A DNA stretch of 64,000 bases from Azospirillum sp051124815 (GCF_051124815.1 NZ_CP118492.1:62001-126000); one strand, 5' to 3'. Shown: positions 54,260 to 62,844, counted from the first letter of the stretch. Notes: generated from the letters alone by a model not told the origin. Made by a program: numbers and translations.

Positions 54260-55327
54260 TTGACCATCCATATCGAAACCGCCCCCGTCCGCAAGCCGAA
54301 GCCATGGGGCCAGGATCTGGGCTTCGGCACATTCGTAACCGACCACATGTTCGTATGCGACTATCGCGAAGGGGAAGGGTGGGTCGATCACCGCGTGGTC
54401 CCCTATGGGAGTTTCACACTCGATCCGGCGGCGCTCGTCCTTCATTACGGACAGGCGCTGTTCGAAGGGATCAAAGCGTTCCGGCAGCCCGACGGCGGCG
54501 TCGCGGTGTTCCGGCCCGACCGCAACGCCAAGCGCCTGAACGCCTCGGCCGCACGCATGGCGATGCCAGAATTGCCGGAGGCGATGTTCCTCGACGCTGT
54601 CCGCACCCTGCTGCGCGTCGAGGCCGATTGGGTTCCGGACGCTCCCGGAGCTTCGCTGTATCTCCGCCCCGTCATGGTGGCCAACGAGGCTGCGCTCGGG
54701 GTGCGACGCGCGTCGCGCTATCTGTTCTACATCATTCTCACCCCGGTCGCCCCCTACTACAGCCCCGGCAATCCGGCCTTCCGCCTTCTGGCGACGGAGG
54801 AGTTCGCCCGTTCCGCGGACGGCGGAGCCGGCGGGGCCAAGACCTCCGGCAATTACGGCCAGACCATCGTCGCGCTGGAGGCGGCGCGTGCCCGTGGTTA
54901 CGACAATCTGCTCTGGCTGGACGGCGCCCGGCACGAACTGATTGAGGAGGCCGGCATCACCAATGTCTTCGTTGTAACCGGGGATACGGTGCTGACCCCG
55001 CCGCTGAACGGTCGTATCCTGCCCGGCGTGACGCGGGAATCGGTGATGCAGCTTATCGGCGGCTGGGGGCGGCCGGTCGTGGAACGTGAAATTCCGATCC
55101 ATGAACTGCTGCGGGGGATCGACGACGGCAGCGTTCGCGAAGTTTTCGTGACGGGCACCGCGACCGTGGTTGCACCGGTCGGATCGATCACCTTCCGCGA
55201 CCGCACCCACATGCTGCCCGACATCGGCGGCGGAGAGAGCCTCGCCCGCCGGCTTTACGACGCGCTCGACGGCATCCAGCGTGGCACGCGGCCCGACCCG
55301 TTCGGCTGGTCCATGGCGGTGGACTGA
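54260..55327 (+). CDS. Class IV aminotransferase, branched-chain (IlvE) type
   Basis: 355 residues from a TTG at 54260, with AGGAG eight bases upstream; an upstream GTG or ATG in frame would add sequence without family resemblance. The PLP lysine is K194 in AKTSGNYG. LHYGQALFEGIKAF, DGARHELIEEAGITNVF and REVFVTGTATVVAPV follow the eukaryote-like BCAT pattern. It transfers amino groups between branched-chain or related amino and keto acids. Placed in a biosynthetic-looking operon rather than with ilv genes, it probably acts on a dedicated keto acid. Confidence 0.85.
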   Translation: MTIHIETAPVRKPKPWGQDLGFGTFVTDHMFVCDYREGEGWVDHRVVPYGSFTLDPAALVLHYGQALFEGIKAFRQPDGGVAVFRPDRNAKRLNASAARMAMPELPEAMFLDAVRTLLRVEADWVPDAPGASLYLRPVMVANEAALGVRRASRYLFYIILTPVAPYYSPGNPAFRLLATEEFARSADGGAGGAKTSGNYGQTIVALEAARARGYDNLLWLDGARHELIEEAGITNVFVVTGDTVLTPPLNGRILPGVTRESVMQLIGGWGRPVVEREIPIHELLRGIDDGSVREVFVTGTATVVAPVGSITFRDRTHMLPDIGGGESLARRLYDALDGIQRGTRPDPFGWSMAVD

Positions 55328-55331
55328 CGTG

Positions 55332-55880
55332 ATGACCACCACCGCCGCCCTGCCTTTGGCCGACCCTTTCCAGGTCCGGCTTTGCGACGCGCTGTGTCAG
55401 GTGGCGCGTGATGCCGGCCAGACCTTCACCGGAACGGGAGCGCTCGTGTGCGAACCCGCGACCGGGCTGCCCTTTCTGCCTTTGGTCTTGAGCAAGCCAG
55501 ATCTCAAGGGCGACCTGCCCGACGTGCTCTTGCGGCTGGGCCACGAGGCAAGCCCGTACCACGACGGCTTCCATCTGCTGTCGACCGACTTCGAGATCGA
55601 GCATGTATCCTGCTATCTTGCTCCTCCGATTTCGCCCGAGGCCGAACTAATCTCCCTCTTCGGTTCCGGCAGCCGTTTCGCCACCGCCTGCTTCGCGTCG
55701 CTGGCGGACGGCGTCCATTGCGCGGGCGTCGTGAACAAGGACCGGTCCGTCACGATCTTCGTGCAGGGACGCATCCTGTTCCGCTCCTCACCCGCCGACG
55801 CATTGTCCCGCCGACGCCAGTTCCCCGTTCTCGCTCGCTGCGATGGGGGAAATTCCAAGCATTCCGGAGACATCCGATGA
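55332..55880 (+). CDS. DAC-like (diverged diadenylate cyclase fold) protein
   Basis: 182 residues from the ATG at 55332 (an in-frame GTG directly precedes it). By eye the core (about 15-150) follows the DisA_N/DAC layout: a strand-helix start, then SPYHDGFHLL where DAC proteins have TPLHDGAVII, CYLAPPISPE for the YLPLS segment, GSGSRFATA for the GTRHRAA segment, and VVNKDRSVTIFVQGRIL for VVSEETGxIS. The catalytic DGA and RHR motifs read DGF (78-80) and SRF (114-116). It probably keeps the nucleotide-binding fold but may not make c-di-AMP. It overlaps the next gene by 4 nt. The assignment is a visual alignment only. Confidence 0.55.
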   Translation: MTTTAALPLADPFQVRLCDALCQVARDAGQTFTGTGALVCEPATGLPFLPLVLSKPDLKGDLPDVLLRLGHEASPYHDGFHLLSTDFEIEHVSCYLAPPISPEAELISLFGSGSRFATACFASLADGVHCAGVVNKDRSVTIFVQGRILFRSSPADALSRRRQFPVLARCDGGNSKHSGDIR

Positions 55881-57247
55881 GCCTTCTCGACATCGTGGCC
55901 TCCAGAGCCGATGGCCTCCCGCTCGTGGACGAGCTTGCCCTGCAGATAGAACGCGGCGAGGCCACCGCCGCCATCATCGGCCTGGGCTACGTCGGCCTGC
56001 CGCTGGCGCAGGCGATCGCCGCAGCCGGCATGCGCGTGATCGGTTTCGACACCAATCCCCACAGGATCGAGACGCTGGTCGCCGGTCGCCGCTGCATCGA
56101 ACATATCCCGGCCGAAGGGATCACCGATCTTATCGACCGCGGCCTTTTTGAGCCGACGGGGGACTTCACCCGCCTGGACGAAGCGGACATTGTGGTGGTC
56201 TGTGTTCCGACCCCGCTGAACCGCCACCGCGAACCCGACCTGACCTGCGTGGAGCAGGCTACGCGTGACATCGCTCGCAGTCTGCGGCGGGGCCAGCTCG
56301 TCATTCTTGAATCCACGACCTATCCGGGAACCTGCGACGAGGTGGTGCGCCCGATCCTGGAGAAGGGCGGTCTGGTCCATGATCGCGACTTCTTCCTGGC
56401 CTTTTCCCCGGAGCGGGAGGATCCCGGAAATCCCGACTTTCACACGGCCTCGATCCCGAAGGTGGTCGGCGGCGGTTCGCCCGACGCTTTGCGGCTGGCG
56501 AATCTCTTCTACGGGAAGATCGTAGTACGAACCGTGTCCGTGTCCTCGCTGCGCACAGCGGAGGCGGTGAAGCTGACGGAGAATATCTTTCGTGCGGTAA
56601 ACATCGCGCTCGTGAACGAGTTGAAGGTCGTTTACGAGGAAATGGGCGTGGACGTCTGGGAAGTCATCGAAGCAGCCAAGAGCAAGCCCTTTGGCTACAT
56701 GCCTTTCTATCCGGGACCGGGATTGGGCGGCCATTGCATTCCGATCGATCCTTTCTACCTGACATGGAAGGCCCGGGAATATGGGATTTCCACCCGGTTC
56801 ATCGAACTGGCCGGTGAGATAAACACCGCCATGCCACGCCGGGTTGTGGAGCGCGCGGCGTTCGCCCTGGACCGCGTCAAGCGGCGCGGGCTGAACGGCA
56901 GCCGCGTGCTTGTCATCGGGGTTGCCTACAAGAAGAACATCGACGATCTGCGCGAAAGCCCGGCATTGCGCCTGATCGAGCTGCTGGAGCAGAGGGGCGC
57001 GCAAGTCGATTACCATGATCCGCATGTGCCGGCGATCAGATGGTCTCACGAACACCCTGGGCTCCGGCCGCGCAACTCCGTCGCCTTGAGCCCGGCTGAG
57101 CTGCGACAATATGATCTCGCACTGATCGCGACTGATCACGACGATGTGGATTACGGCATTCTGGCCCGCGGTATCGACCTCATCGTCGATACCCGCAACG
57201 TTTGCGCCCGCAAGAACGTAGCTCCAACGACCCTGGTGACGGCGTGA
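55877..57247 (+). CDS. UDP-N-acetylhexosamine 6-dehydrogenase (WbpA/WecC-like)
   Basis: 456 residues. The NAD motif is AAIIGLGYVGLPLA (residues 31-44). ESTTYPGTCDEV, FSPEREDPGN and AVKLTENIFRAVNIALVNE follow. The catalytic cysteine is C287 in GPGLGGHCIPIDP, and the C-terminal lobe has GVAYKKNIDDLRESPA. The ERxDPG-type signature and size fit UDP-GlcNAc or UDP-ManNAc dehydrogenases, which make nucleotide-linked uronic acids. It overlaps both neighbours by 4 nt. It could feed the GT2-like protein. Confidence 0.9.
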   Translation: MSLLDIVASRADGLPLVDELALQIERGEATAAIIGLGYVGLPLAQAIAAAGMRVIGFDTNPHRIETLVAGRRCIEHIPAEGITDLIDRGLFEPTGDFTRLDEADIVVVCVPTPLNRHREPDLTCVEQATRDIARSLRRGQLVILESTTYPGTCDEVVRPILEKGGLVHDRDFFLAFSPEREDPGNPDFHTASIPKVVGGGSPDALRLANLFYGKIVVRTVSVSSLRTAEAVKLTENIFRAVNIALVNELKVVYEEMGVDVWEVIEAAKSKPFGYMPFYPGPGLGGHCIPIDPFYLTWKAREYGISTRFIELAGEINTAMPRRVVERAAFALDRVKRRGLNGSRVLVIGVAYKKNIDDLRESPALRLIELLEQRGAQVDYHDPHVPAIRWSHEHPGLRPRNSVALSPAELRQYDLALIATDHDDVDYGILARGIDLIVDTRNVCARKNVAPTTLVTA

Positions 57248-58308
57248 GTGCAGTCCACATTCCCTCCGCCGCCCTGCGCCGCTTTTCCGCTGGCGTGCTC
57301 GCAGCCATGGGCAGTTCGGCGGCGGAGGCCGATCACGTCGCCGGTAGTCTGGTCGATGCGAACCTTTGTGGGCACGACAGCCATGGCGTTGGCCTCCTCC
57401 CGCTCTATCTCTCCAACGTGAAGGCTGGTTTCCTCCACCCCAACCGAGCCGGCAGGGTGGTGCGGGACACCGGCGCGATCCTGGTGGTCGATGGCGAACA
57501 GGGGTATGGCCAGACGGTCGTCTTCCACGCAACGGAACTGGCTGCCCGGCGCGCGGTCACGGACGGACTGGCCCTGCTGGCGGTCCGCAACGCGCATCAC
57601 ATGGGCCGGATCGGTGCCTATGGCGAACAGGCAGCGGCGGTTGGGCTGGTCTGGATCAGCTTCGTCAACATCATCGGCACGGCGCCCCTGGTGGCGCCGT
57701 TCGGCGGCGGTGAATCACGGTTCGGCACCAACCCCATCTGCATCGCCATGCCACGCACCGGTGCCGATCCCATCCTGCTCGATTTCGCGACGAGCGCCAT
57801 CGCCTGGAACAAATGCCGGGTGGCCCTGAACCGTGGCGAAGCATTGACAGATGGATTGATTCTCGACTCCGCCGGCTATCCGACCAACGACCCGGCGGTG
57901 ATGTTCTCGCAGCCTTCCGGTACTTTGCTGCCGTTCGGCGGACACAAGGGATATGGGCTGTCCTTTTTGTGCGAATTGCTGGCTGGCGCGCTTACGGGTG
58001 CCGGAACGATGCAGCCGGGTACCCCTCGGCCGGGGACTATCACCAACAACATGCTGGCAATCCTGATCGATCCCGATCATCTCGGCAGCCCCGGCCTGCT
58101 GGCGCGTGAGGTCGAGGATCTCGTCGGCTATGTACATTCCACCCGGCCGGCGGAGCCCGGCGGGCAGGTGCTGATACCAGGCGAGCCGGAAAGCGGAATG
58201 CGCCGCCATCGCCTAGCTGAAGGCGTGCCACTGGATCCGACGACCCTGGAGCAGTTGCACGGCACAGCGCAGCAAGTTGGCGCGAGCACCGAAGACCTTC
58301 GCCCGTAG
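57244..58308 (+). CDS. Ldh2/malate-lactate dehydrogenase family oxidoreductase
   Basis: 354 residues from a GTG at 57244 that overlaps the previous stop. Family motifs: GHDSHGVGLLPLY, RNAHHMGRIGAYGEQAA with the catalytic histidine, ESRFGTNPICIA, and HKGYGLSFLCELLAGAL. Members reduce 2-keto acids or cyclic imines (malate, 2,3-diketogulonate, piperideine-2-carboxylate, ureidoglycolate) with NAD(P)H. The true substrate is not readable. It ends the operon. Confidence 0.88.
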   Translation: MSAVHIPSAALRRFSAGVLAAMGSSAAEADHVAGSLVDANLCGHDSHGVGLLPLYLSNVKAGFLHPNRAGRVVRDTGAILVVDGEQGYGQTVVFHATELAARRAVTDGLALLAVRNAHHMGRIGAYGEQAAAVGLVWISFVNIIGTAPLVAPFGGGESRFGTNPICIAMPRTGADPILLDFATSAIAWNKCRVALNRGEALTDGLILDSAGYPTNDPAVMFSQPSGTLLPFGGHKGYGLSFLCELLAGALTGAGTMQPGTPRPGTITNNMLAILIDPDHLGSPGLLAREVEDLVGYVHSTRPAEPGGQVLIPGEPESGMRRHRLAEGVPLDPTTLEQLHGTAQQVGASTEDLRP

Positions 58309-58317
58309 CTTTGCCCC

Positions 58318-58336
58318 GCGCACTGAACCAGTGCGC
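58318..58336 (+). terminator. Hairpin after the oxidoreductase gene
   Basis: GCGCACTG pairs with CAGTGCGC around AAC, 9 bp past the stop at 58308. No U-tract follows, but its position suits the operon's end. Confidence 0.45.
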
Positions 58337-58545
58337 AGTACGGGATGGTGCCATGGGTGCCAGCAACTATGCCAGCCCCTGGTCCGGACTGTTTACATTA
58401 AGCTCTTTTCCGGATCCGGGGTGGCTTGTATTGGTGACGAAGACCGACGGAACGGGTTTAGGGAGGCGGAATCAAGCTAAAGTGCGACAACATGCTTTCG
58501 TTGATCCATCTGCCTGCTTTCTAGCCATTTCGTCAGAAGGGGAAA

Positions 58546-58628
58546 GCTCGCGCCGGTGGGTCCACAGGCTTGATCCGCGCGCCTCCATTGCGATTGTGGA
58601 TCAAGCCTGTGGACCCACCGGTGCGAGC
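58546..58628. repeat. Long inverted repeat with 31-bp arms
   Basis: Arms 58546-58576 and 58598-58628 are complementary over 31 positions with one mismatch, separated by 21 nt. The inner part of the arm reads GTCCACAGGCTTGATCC. It lies in the gap 58309-58690, which has no gene. It could form a large cruciform or RNA hairpin. Two facing transposon ends or a mini-element are the likeliest origins. Confidence 0.8.
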
Positions 58629-58690
58629 AGCAGGGCAGGGGAGACCTGCTGGCTTCTTGGTCTTTCGTGTGGTCCGGCTACTGCCGGTAT

Positions 58691-59020
58691 CTACCGCCAA
58701 GTCTTCGAAGCCGCCAGATCGGCCACAAAGACTTCGGCTGGCATCCTGTAGTCAAGGCAGCGGCGTGGCGTATCATTGAGCCGCTTCGCGAGAGCGGCAA
58801 GTGCAGGGCCATCGCACTCCGCTACGGGAACGCCCAGAGGAAAATACCGCCGCAAACGTCCGTTGGAGTTCTCAACGCCACATTTTTGCCAGGAACTGTA
58901 CAGATTGCAGAAGTAACTGTCCATCGACCCCCGATCAAAGGTGATGATTTGACAATGTTGGCGGGTAAATTTCCTGAATGCGGCGACACTCGGCAAAGTC
59001 GATCTAGGAATGATGTTCAC
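58691..59020 (-). pseudogene. IS30-family transposase, C-terminal fragment
   Basis: IITFDRG, then SSWQKCGVENSNGRLRRYFP and AKRLNDTPRRCLDYRMPAEV, are the closing part of an IS30 DDE transposase. The N-terminal two thirds are missing. An IS30-like terminal sequence at 59051-59085 lies on its 5' side, so this may be one internally deleted copy. Confidence 0.75.
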
Positions 59021-59050
59021 CCACCAGCGTTCACCAACCGTAAAGCCCTG

Positions 59051-59085
59051 TGATTACAAGAAAGTTGCACTTCAGAATAGAACCT
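59051..59085 (-). repeat. IS30-like end, copy 1
   Basis: Read on the minus strand: AGGTTCTATTCTGAAGTGCA followed by ACTTTCTTGTAATCA. Two related copies occur at 60017-60053 and 62927-62963 on the plus strand. It interrupts the NTPase gene that starts at 59883. Confidence 0.65.
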
Positions 59086-59087
59086 AC

Positions 59088-59883
59088 CCAACCGATTCGC
59101 TCATCGAACAGCGCCTGTACCAGCCTGGTTTTGCCCATACCCGACAGGCCGACCAGCCGCACTGCCGTACCAGGCCGCGCAAGGGCAACGCGGATTCGGT
59201 TCAGCCCGTCTACGATGGGAAGCCCGTCGTTGTCCTGTACCGAGCCATCGAACAACCGGCTCTTATCGTCTACGAGATAGGTGCTTTCCACCAGCTGCGG
59301 GCTTGCCGTCCAGTCGTCGAACGGCCGCCAACCTTGGAGCGGTTCCCCGATCTGCTGCCGTACCCACTGCACCACACCGGGATGCCTGTTGACCCAACGT
59401 GCGATCCGGTGACCATCGTAGACGTCCAGCAGCATCCCTGCCGCGCCGGGCACATTGGCGACAGCCTGCTCCATCGCGTGACGGCGGCGCGCCAAGGCCT
59501 CGTCGGATAAGGTTTCCATGCCGCTGACGATGATGTAAGCCCCGCGGTCCGCCGCGAGCTTGGCGAACACCGGGCGTGGCGTGCCTTTCGGACACATCTC
59601 GGCGGTGATCGCCGCAGGAGGCAGACCGTTCTTCTCCTGCTTGACCTGGAACACCGTCCGTGGACGTGGGACCCAGCCGTCCATCATGGCGTCCAGCGGC
59701 AAGTTCACCCGCACATCCGTAATCGGCGGACATCGCCGCCGGAACGGGGGGATCGGCCGCCGACGGCGGGCTGGCGGGGGCTTCGGCGCGGCGGCGCTCG
59801 CGCAGGCGGCGGACGCGGGCGGCGGTCTGCGCGCGCTTGCGCGCCGCCGCCTCGTCCGGGGTTCCGATCCGTGGCCGTCCCAT
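59088..59883 (-). pseudogene. Truncated P-loop NTPase gene (defence-type STAND-like)
   Basis: From the ATG at 59883 (GGAGGGCAGC before it) the protein starts with a very basic stretch (RKRAQTAARVRRLRERRRAE) and reaches MSADYG near 59723. The resemblance then continues one frame over with VRVNLPLDAMMDGWVPRPRT, AAITAEMCPKGTPRPVFAKL and a Walker A, GLSGMGKTRLVQALFDERIG. Just after the P-loop an IS30-like end cuts the gene. Architecture and P-loop recall large STAND NTPases of phage-defence loci, but only the N-terminal quarter or less remains. Whether the basic N-terminus belongs to the same protein is uncertain. Confidence 0.5.
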
Positions 59884-59898
59884 GCTGCCCTCCGGTTT

Positions 59899-59923
59899 TG
59901 CGTTACAGGATGTCTGTAACGCA
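59899..59923. promoter_or_regulatory. Perfect 10-5-10 inverted repeat before the NTPase gene
   Basis: TGCGTTACAG and CTGTAACGCA face each other across GATGT, 16 bp upstream of the start codon at 59883. The match is perfect over 20 paired bases, strong evidence of an operator overlapping a promoter. The neighbouring stretch 59960-60010 is AT-rich. Confidence 0.65.
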
Positions 59924-60016
59924 GTATCGGGTAGCTCGCGCCGTCTCCGTTCTGGGCGGTTGGAGATCTTTATTTTTCATAATAAATATTATGCGCTTTT
60001 TTATTTGTAGGCGGGC

Positions 60017-60053
60017 AGGTTCGATTTTGAAGTGCAACTTTCTTGTAATGACA
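60017..60053 (+). repeat. IS30-like end, copy 2
   Basis: AGGTTCGATTTTGAAGTGCA followed by ACTTTCTTGTAATGACA. It resembles copies 1 and 3. With copy 3 the likeness extends from TGTAGGCGGG on the left to GAGCGCC on the right, about 65 bp. No IS30 transposase adjoins it. Confidence 0.65.
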
Positions 60054-60112
60054 GTGGTTTACAGGGGGGGAGCGCCAATGGGTGAGGTCGTGTCCCACGA
60101 GGTGGTGTAGGA

Positions 60113-60179
60113 GCTGTGGATAACCGCCCCGCCGCAGCGCCCTCCGATGGCTGGCGTAGGCGGGCCGGTTATCCACAGC
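60113..60179. repeat. 21-bp inverted repeat at the left end of the IS256 copy
   Basis: Arms 60113-60133 and 60159-60179 pair over 21 bp with one mismatch. Each arm carries GTGGATAA or its complement TTATCCAC, so a perfect DnaA-box sequence (TTATCCACA) appears in each. Placement inside an IS end makes an origin function unlikely. Confidence 0.65.
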
Positions 60180-60238
60180 GGGCGGTCATCGTGGTTCTTC
60201 GGTAGAGTCTGGTCACCACAACACAACCTCGACCGAGG

Positions 60239-61470
60239 GTGACCAAGATGACCGACGAGATGATGGCGCTTCGCGCGATGCTTGAGAAGGGCGCGGATGC
60301 CGATGTTCTGCGGGAGATGATCGGCTTTGCCGCCGAGCGCTTGATGGAGATGGAAGTTCAGGGGCTGACCGGCGCCGGTCATGGCGAGCGGTCTGCCGAG
60401 CGGCTGGTCCAGCGCAACGGCTACCGGGATCGCGACTGGGAGACCCGCGCCGGCACTGTCGAGTTGCGCATCTCCAAGCTGCGCAAGGGCTCCTACTTCC
60501 CTGGCATTCTAGAGCCGCGGCGGATTGCCGAGAAGGCGCTGACGGCGGTGATCCAGGAGGCGTACATCTAGGGCATCTCGACCCGCTCGGTGGAGGATCT
60601 GGTCCAGGCCATGGGGATGTCGGGCATCTCCAAGAGCCAGAGCCTGCCCCCGCGAAGGCGGGGGTCAGCCGGTTGTGCGAGGAGATCGATGACCGGGTGA
60701 AGACCTTCCTCGGCCGCCCCATCGAAGGCGACTGACCCTACCTGTGGCTCGACGCCACCTATGTGAAGGTGCGTCAGAACGGGCGCATCGTCTCGGTGGC
60801 CGTCACCATCGCCGTGGCGGTGAATACCGATGGCCGCGGTGAGGTGCTGGGCATGGACATCGGCCCATCGGAGGCCGAGACCTTCTGGATCGAGTTCCTG
60901 CGCAAGCTCAAGCGCCGCGGTCTGTGTGGCGTCAAGCTGGTGATCTCCGACGCCCATGGCGGCATCAAGGCCGCCGTCACCCGTGCCTTCCAGGCGACGT
61001 GGCAAAGGTGCAGGGTGCATTTCTCCAGGACCGCCCTTGCCCATGCCGGCAAGAGCGGGCGCCGTGTCGTCGCCGCCTTCATCGCCACAGCCTTCGCGCA
61101 GGATGATGCGGCATCCGCACGCACGCAGTGGCGGCAAGTGGCCGACCAAGTCCGGGCCAAGCTGCCGAAGTTGGCCACTCTGATGGACGAGGCGGAAGAA
61201 GACGTCCTGGCCTATATGACCTTTCCCAGGGAGCATCGGGCCAAGCTCCACTCAACCAACCCCATTGAACGCCTCAATGGCGAGATCAAGCGGCGCACCG
61301 AGGTTGTCGGTATATTTCCGAACGAGGCGGCGATTACACGGCTCATCGGCGCCATCCTCTTGGAGCAGAATGACGAATGGGCCGTTCAGCGGGCGCGATA
61401 TATGACGCTAGAAACTATTGCCCCTCTCGGCGATGATCCCCTCGTCAGCCTGCCCGCCGTGGCTGCCTGA
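60239..61470 (+). pseudogene. IS256-family transposase, disrupted
   Basis: MLEKGADADVLREMIGFAAE, VQRNGYRDRDWETRAGTVEL and, later, LWLDATYVKVRQNG, VISDAHGGIKAAVTRAF and HSTNPIERLNGEIKRRTEVV show a full-length IS256 transposase with its DDE core. It is broken three times: TAG at 60569-60571, a 23-bp insertion at 60641-60663 that shifts frame, and TGA at 60733-60735. It is certainly inactive. Confidence 0.9.
60641..60663. repeat. 23-bp palindromic insertion in the IS256 transposase
   Basis: Between the SKSQ and VSRLCEEID codons lie 23 extra bases containing GCCCCCGCGAAGGCGGGG, a GC hairpin resembling dispersed REP-type palindromes. Removing them restores the family frame exactly. Confidence 0.7.
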
Positions 61471-61542
61471 CCATCCGGCCAGACACGCCGGAGACCATGA
61501 GCGCCTTTCCGCTCCTACACCACGGCCGGGGGCACGATCGAC

Positions 61543-62844
61543 TTGCAACGCGTCGAGGTTCTCGGCGATGTGCTGAGCGGTCGCCGCGGGGTCGGATCGG
61601 CGGCGTCGGTTCTGGGTTTGAGCGAACGTCAGGTGTGGCGGCTTCTGGCGCGCTACAAGGCCGGTGGCGGCGGTGTTCTGGTTCATCGGGGCCGCGGCCG
61701 TCCGTCGAACCGGCGGCTTGGCGATCAGGTGTGCGAGCGGGCGCTGGACCTTGTCCGCAGCCGCTATGGCGATTTCGGCCCGACCTTGGCGGCGGAAATG
61801 CTGCGGGACAAGCATGGGCTGACGGTTTCGCGCGAAATGTTGCGCCAGTGGATGGCGGCGGCTGGTCTTTGGCTGTCGCGGCGGCAGCGCCGGCAGTTCC
61901 ACCCTCCCCGACTGCGCCGCGAACGGTTCGGCGAGTTGATCCAGATCGACGGCAGTGAGCACCGCTGGTTCAAGGATCGCGCCGATCCTTGCACGCTTCT
62001 GGTGTTCATCGACGATGCGACGGGCCGGCTGATGCAGCTTCGCTTTGCCGTCTCGGAGAGCGCCTTTTCCTACTTCGAGGCGCTGGAGGGCTATCTGAAC
62101 GCCCATGGCCGGCCGTTGGTCCTCTACTCGGACAAATACTCGGTGTTCCGGGTCTCGCAGCGCGAGGCCACGGGCGGCCAGGGCATGACGCAGTTCGGCC
62201 GGGCGTTGGCGGAATTGAATATCGAGATCCTGTGCGCCAACTCCAGCCAGGCCAAAGGGCGGGTCGAGCGGGTGAACCGGACGCTGCAGGACCGGCTGGT
62301 GAAGGAGTTGCGGCTGGCCGGCGTCACCGGCATCGAGGCGGGCAACGCCTTCCTGCCCGGCTTCGTCGAGCACTTCAACGCCCGCTTTGCCCTGCCCCCT
62401 GCCCGGCCGGACGATCTGCACCGGCCGCTGAACCTCGCGCCGGATCGGCTGCGTCAGGTTCTGTGCTGGCGTGAACAGCGCCATGTCGGGCAGCAGTTGA
62501 CGCTGTCCTACGAGCGCAAACTGATCATACTGGAGGAGACCGAGCTGACGCGGGGACTGGTTGGCCAGTATGTCGACACCTGCGCCTTCGCCGACGGTCG
62601 TCTGGAGGTGCGGTGGAAGGGGGTGGCGCTGTCGTATCGGGCCTTCGACATGGACCAGCGGGTCAGCCAAGCCGACATCGTGGAAAACAAGCGGCTGCGT
62701 GCGGTGCTGGCCCAGGTGAAGGAGATGCAGGAGAGCCGGCCGCCGCCTCGGGTGAAGACCAACAGCGAAAAGAACGGCTACCGCAAGACGGGACGGCGCA
62801 AGCCGAACAGCGGACCAGCCGAAGGCGCCTGTGCGGCCGACTGA
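61543..62844 (+). CDS. ISNCY-family transposase
   Basis: 433 residues from a TTG at 61543. The HTH is GVGSAASVLGLSERQVWRLL. The integrase core includes ELIQIDGSEHRWFKDRADPC, PLVLYSDKYSVFRVS and ILCANSSQAKGRVERVNRTL (DDE triad). Relatives begin about ten residues earlier; the IS256 right end at about 61523 appears to have removed that start. The rest is uninterrupted. Confidence 0.85.
   Translation: MQRVEVLGDVLSGRRGVGSAASVLGLSERQVWRLLARYKAGGGGVLVHRGRGRPSNRRLGDQVCERALDLVRSRYGDFGPTLAAEMLRDKHGLTVSREMLRQWMAAAGLWLSRRQRRQFHPPRLRRERFGELIQIDGSEHRWFKDRADPCTLLVFIDDATGRLMQLRFAVSESAFSYFEALEGYLNAHGRPLVLYSDKYSVFRVSQREATGGQGMTQFGRALAELNIEILCANSSQAKGRVERVNRTLQDRLVKELRLAGVTGIEAGNAFLPGFVEHFNARFALPPARPDDLHRPLNLAPDRLRQVLCWREQRHVGQQLTLSYERKLIILEETELTRGLVGQYVDTCAFADGRLEVRWKGVALSYRAFDMDQRVSQADIVENKRLRAVLAQVKEMQESRPPPRVKTNSEKNGYRKTGRRKPNSGPAEGACAAD

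Larger units (their letters stand above)
60098..61527 (+). mobile_element. IS256-family element (defective)
   Basis: Both ends carry GTGGTGTAGGAGC in inverted orientation (60102-60114 and 61511-61523), which marks the probable terminal repeats; exact outer limits are uncertain and no target duplication is visible. The transposase between them is broken. The ISNCY element starts directly at its right end. Confidence 0.65.

Noticed and set aside
60113..60179. Second replication origin based on DnaA boxes
   Set aside because: The two boxes are one inverted repeat in an IS end, with no initiator gene or iterons nearby.
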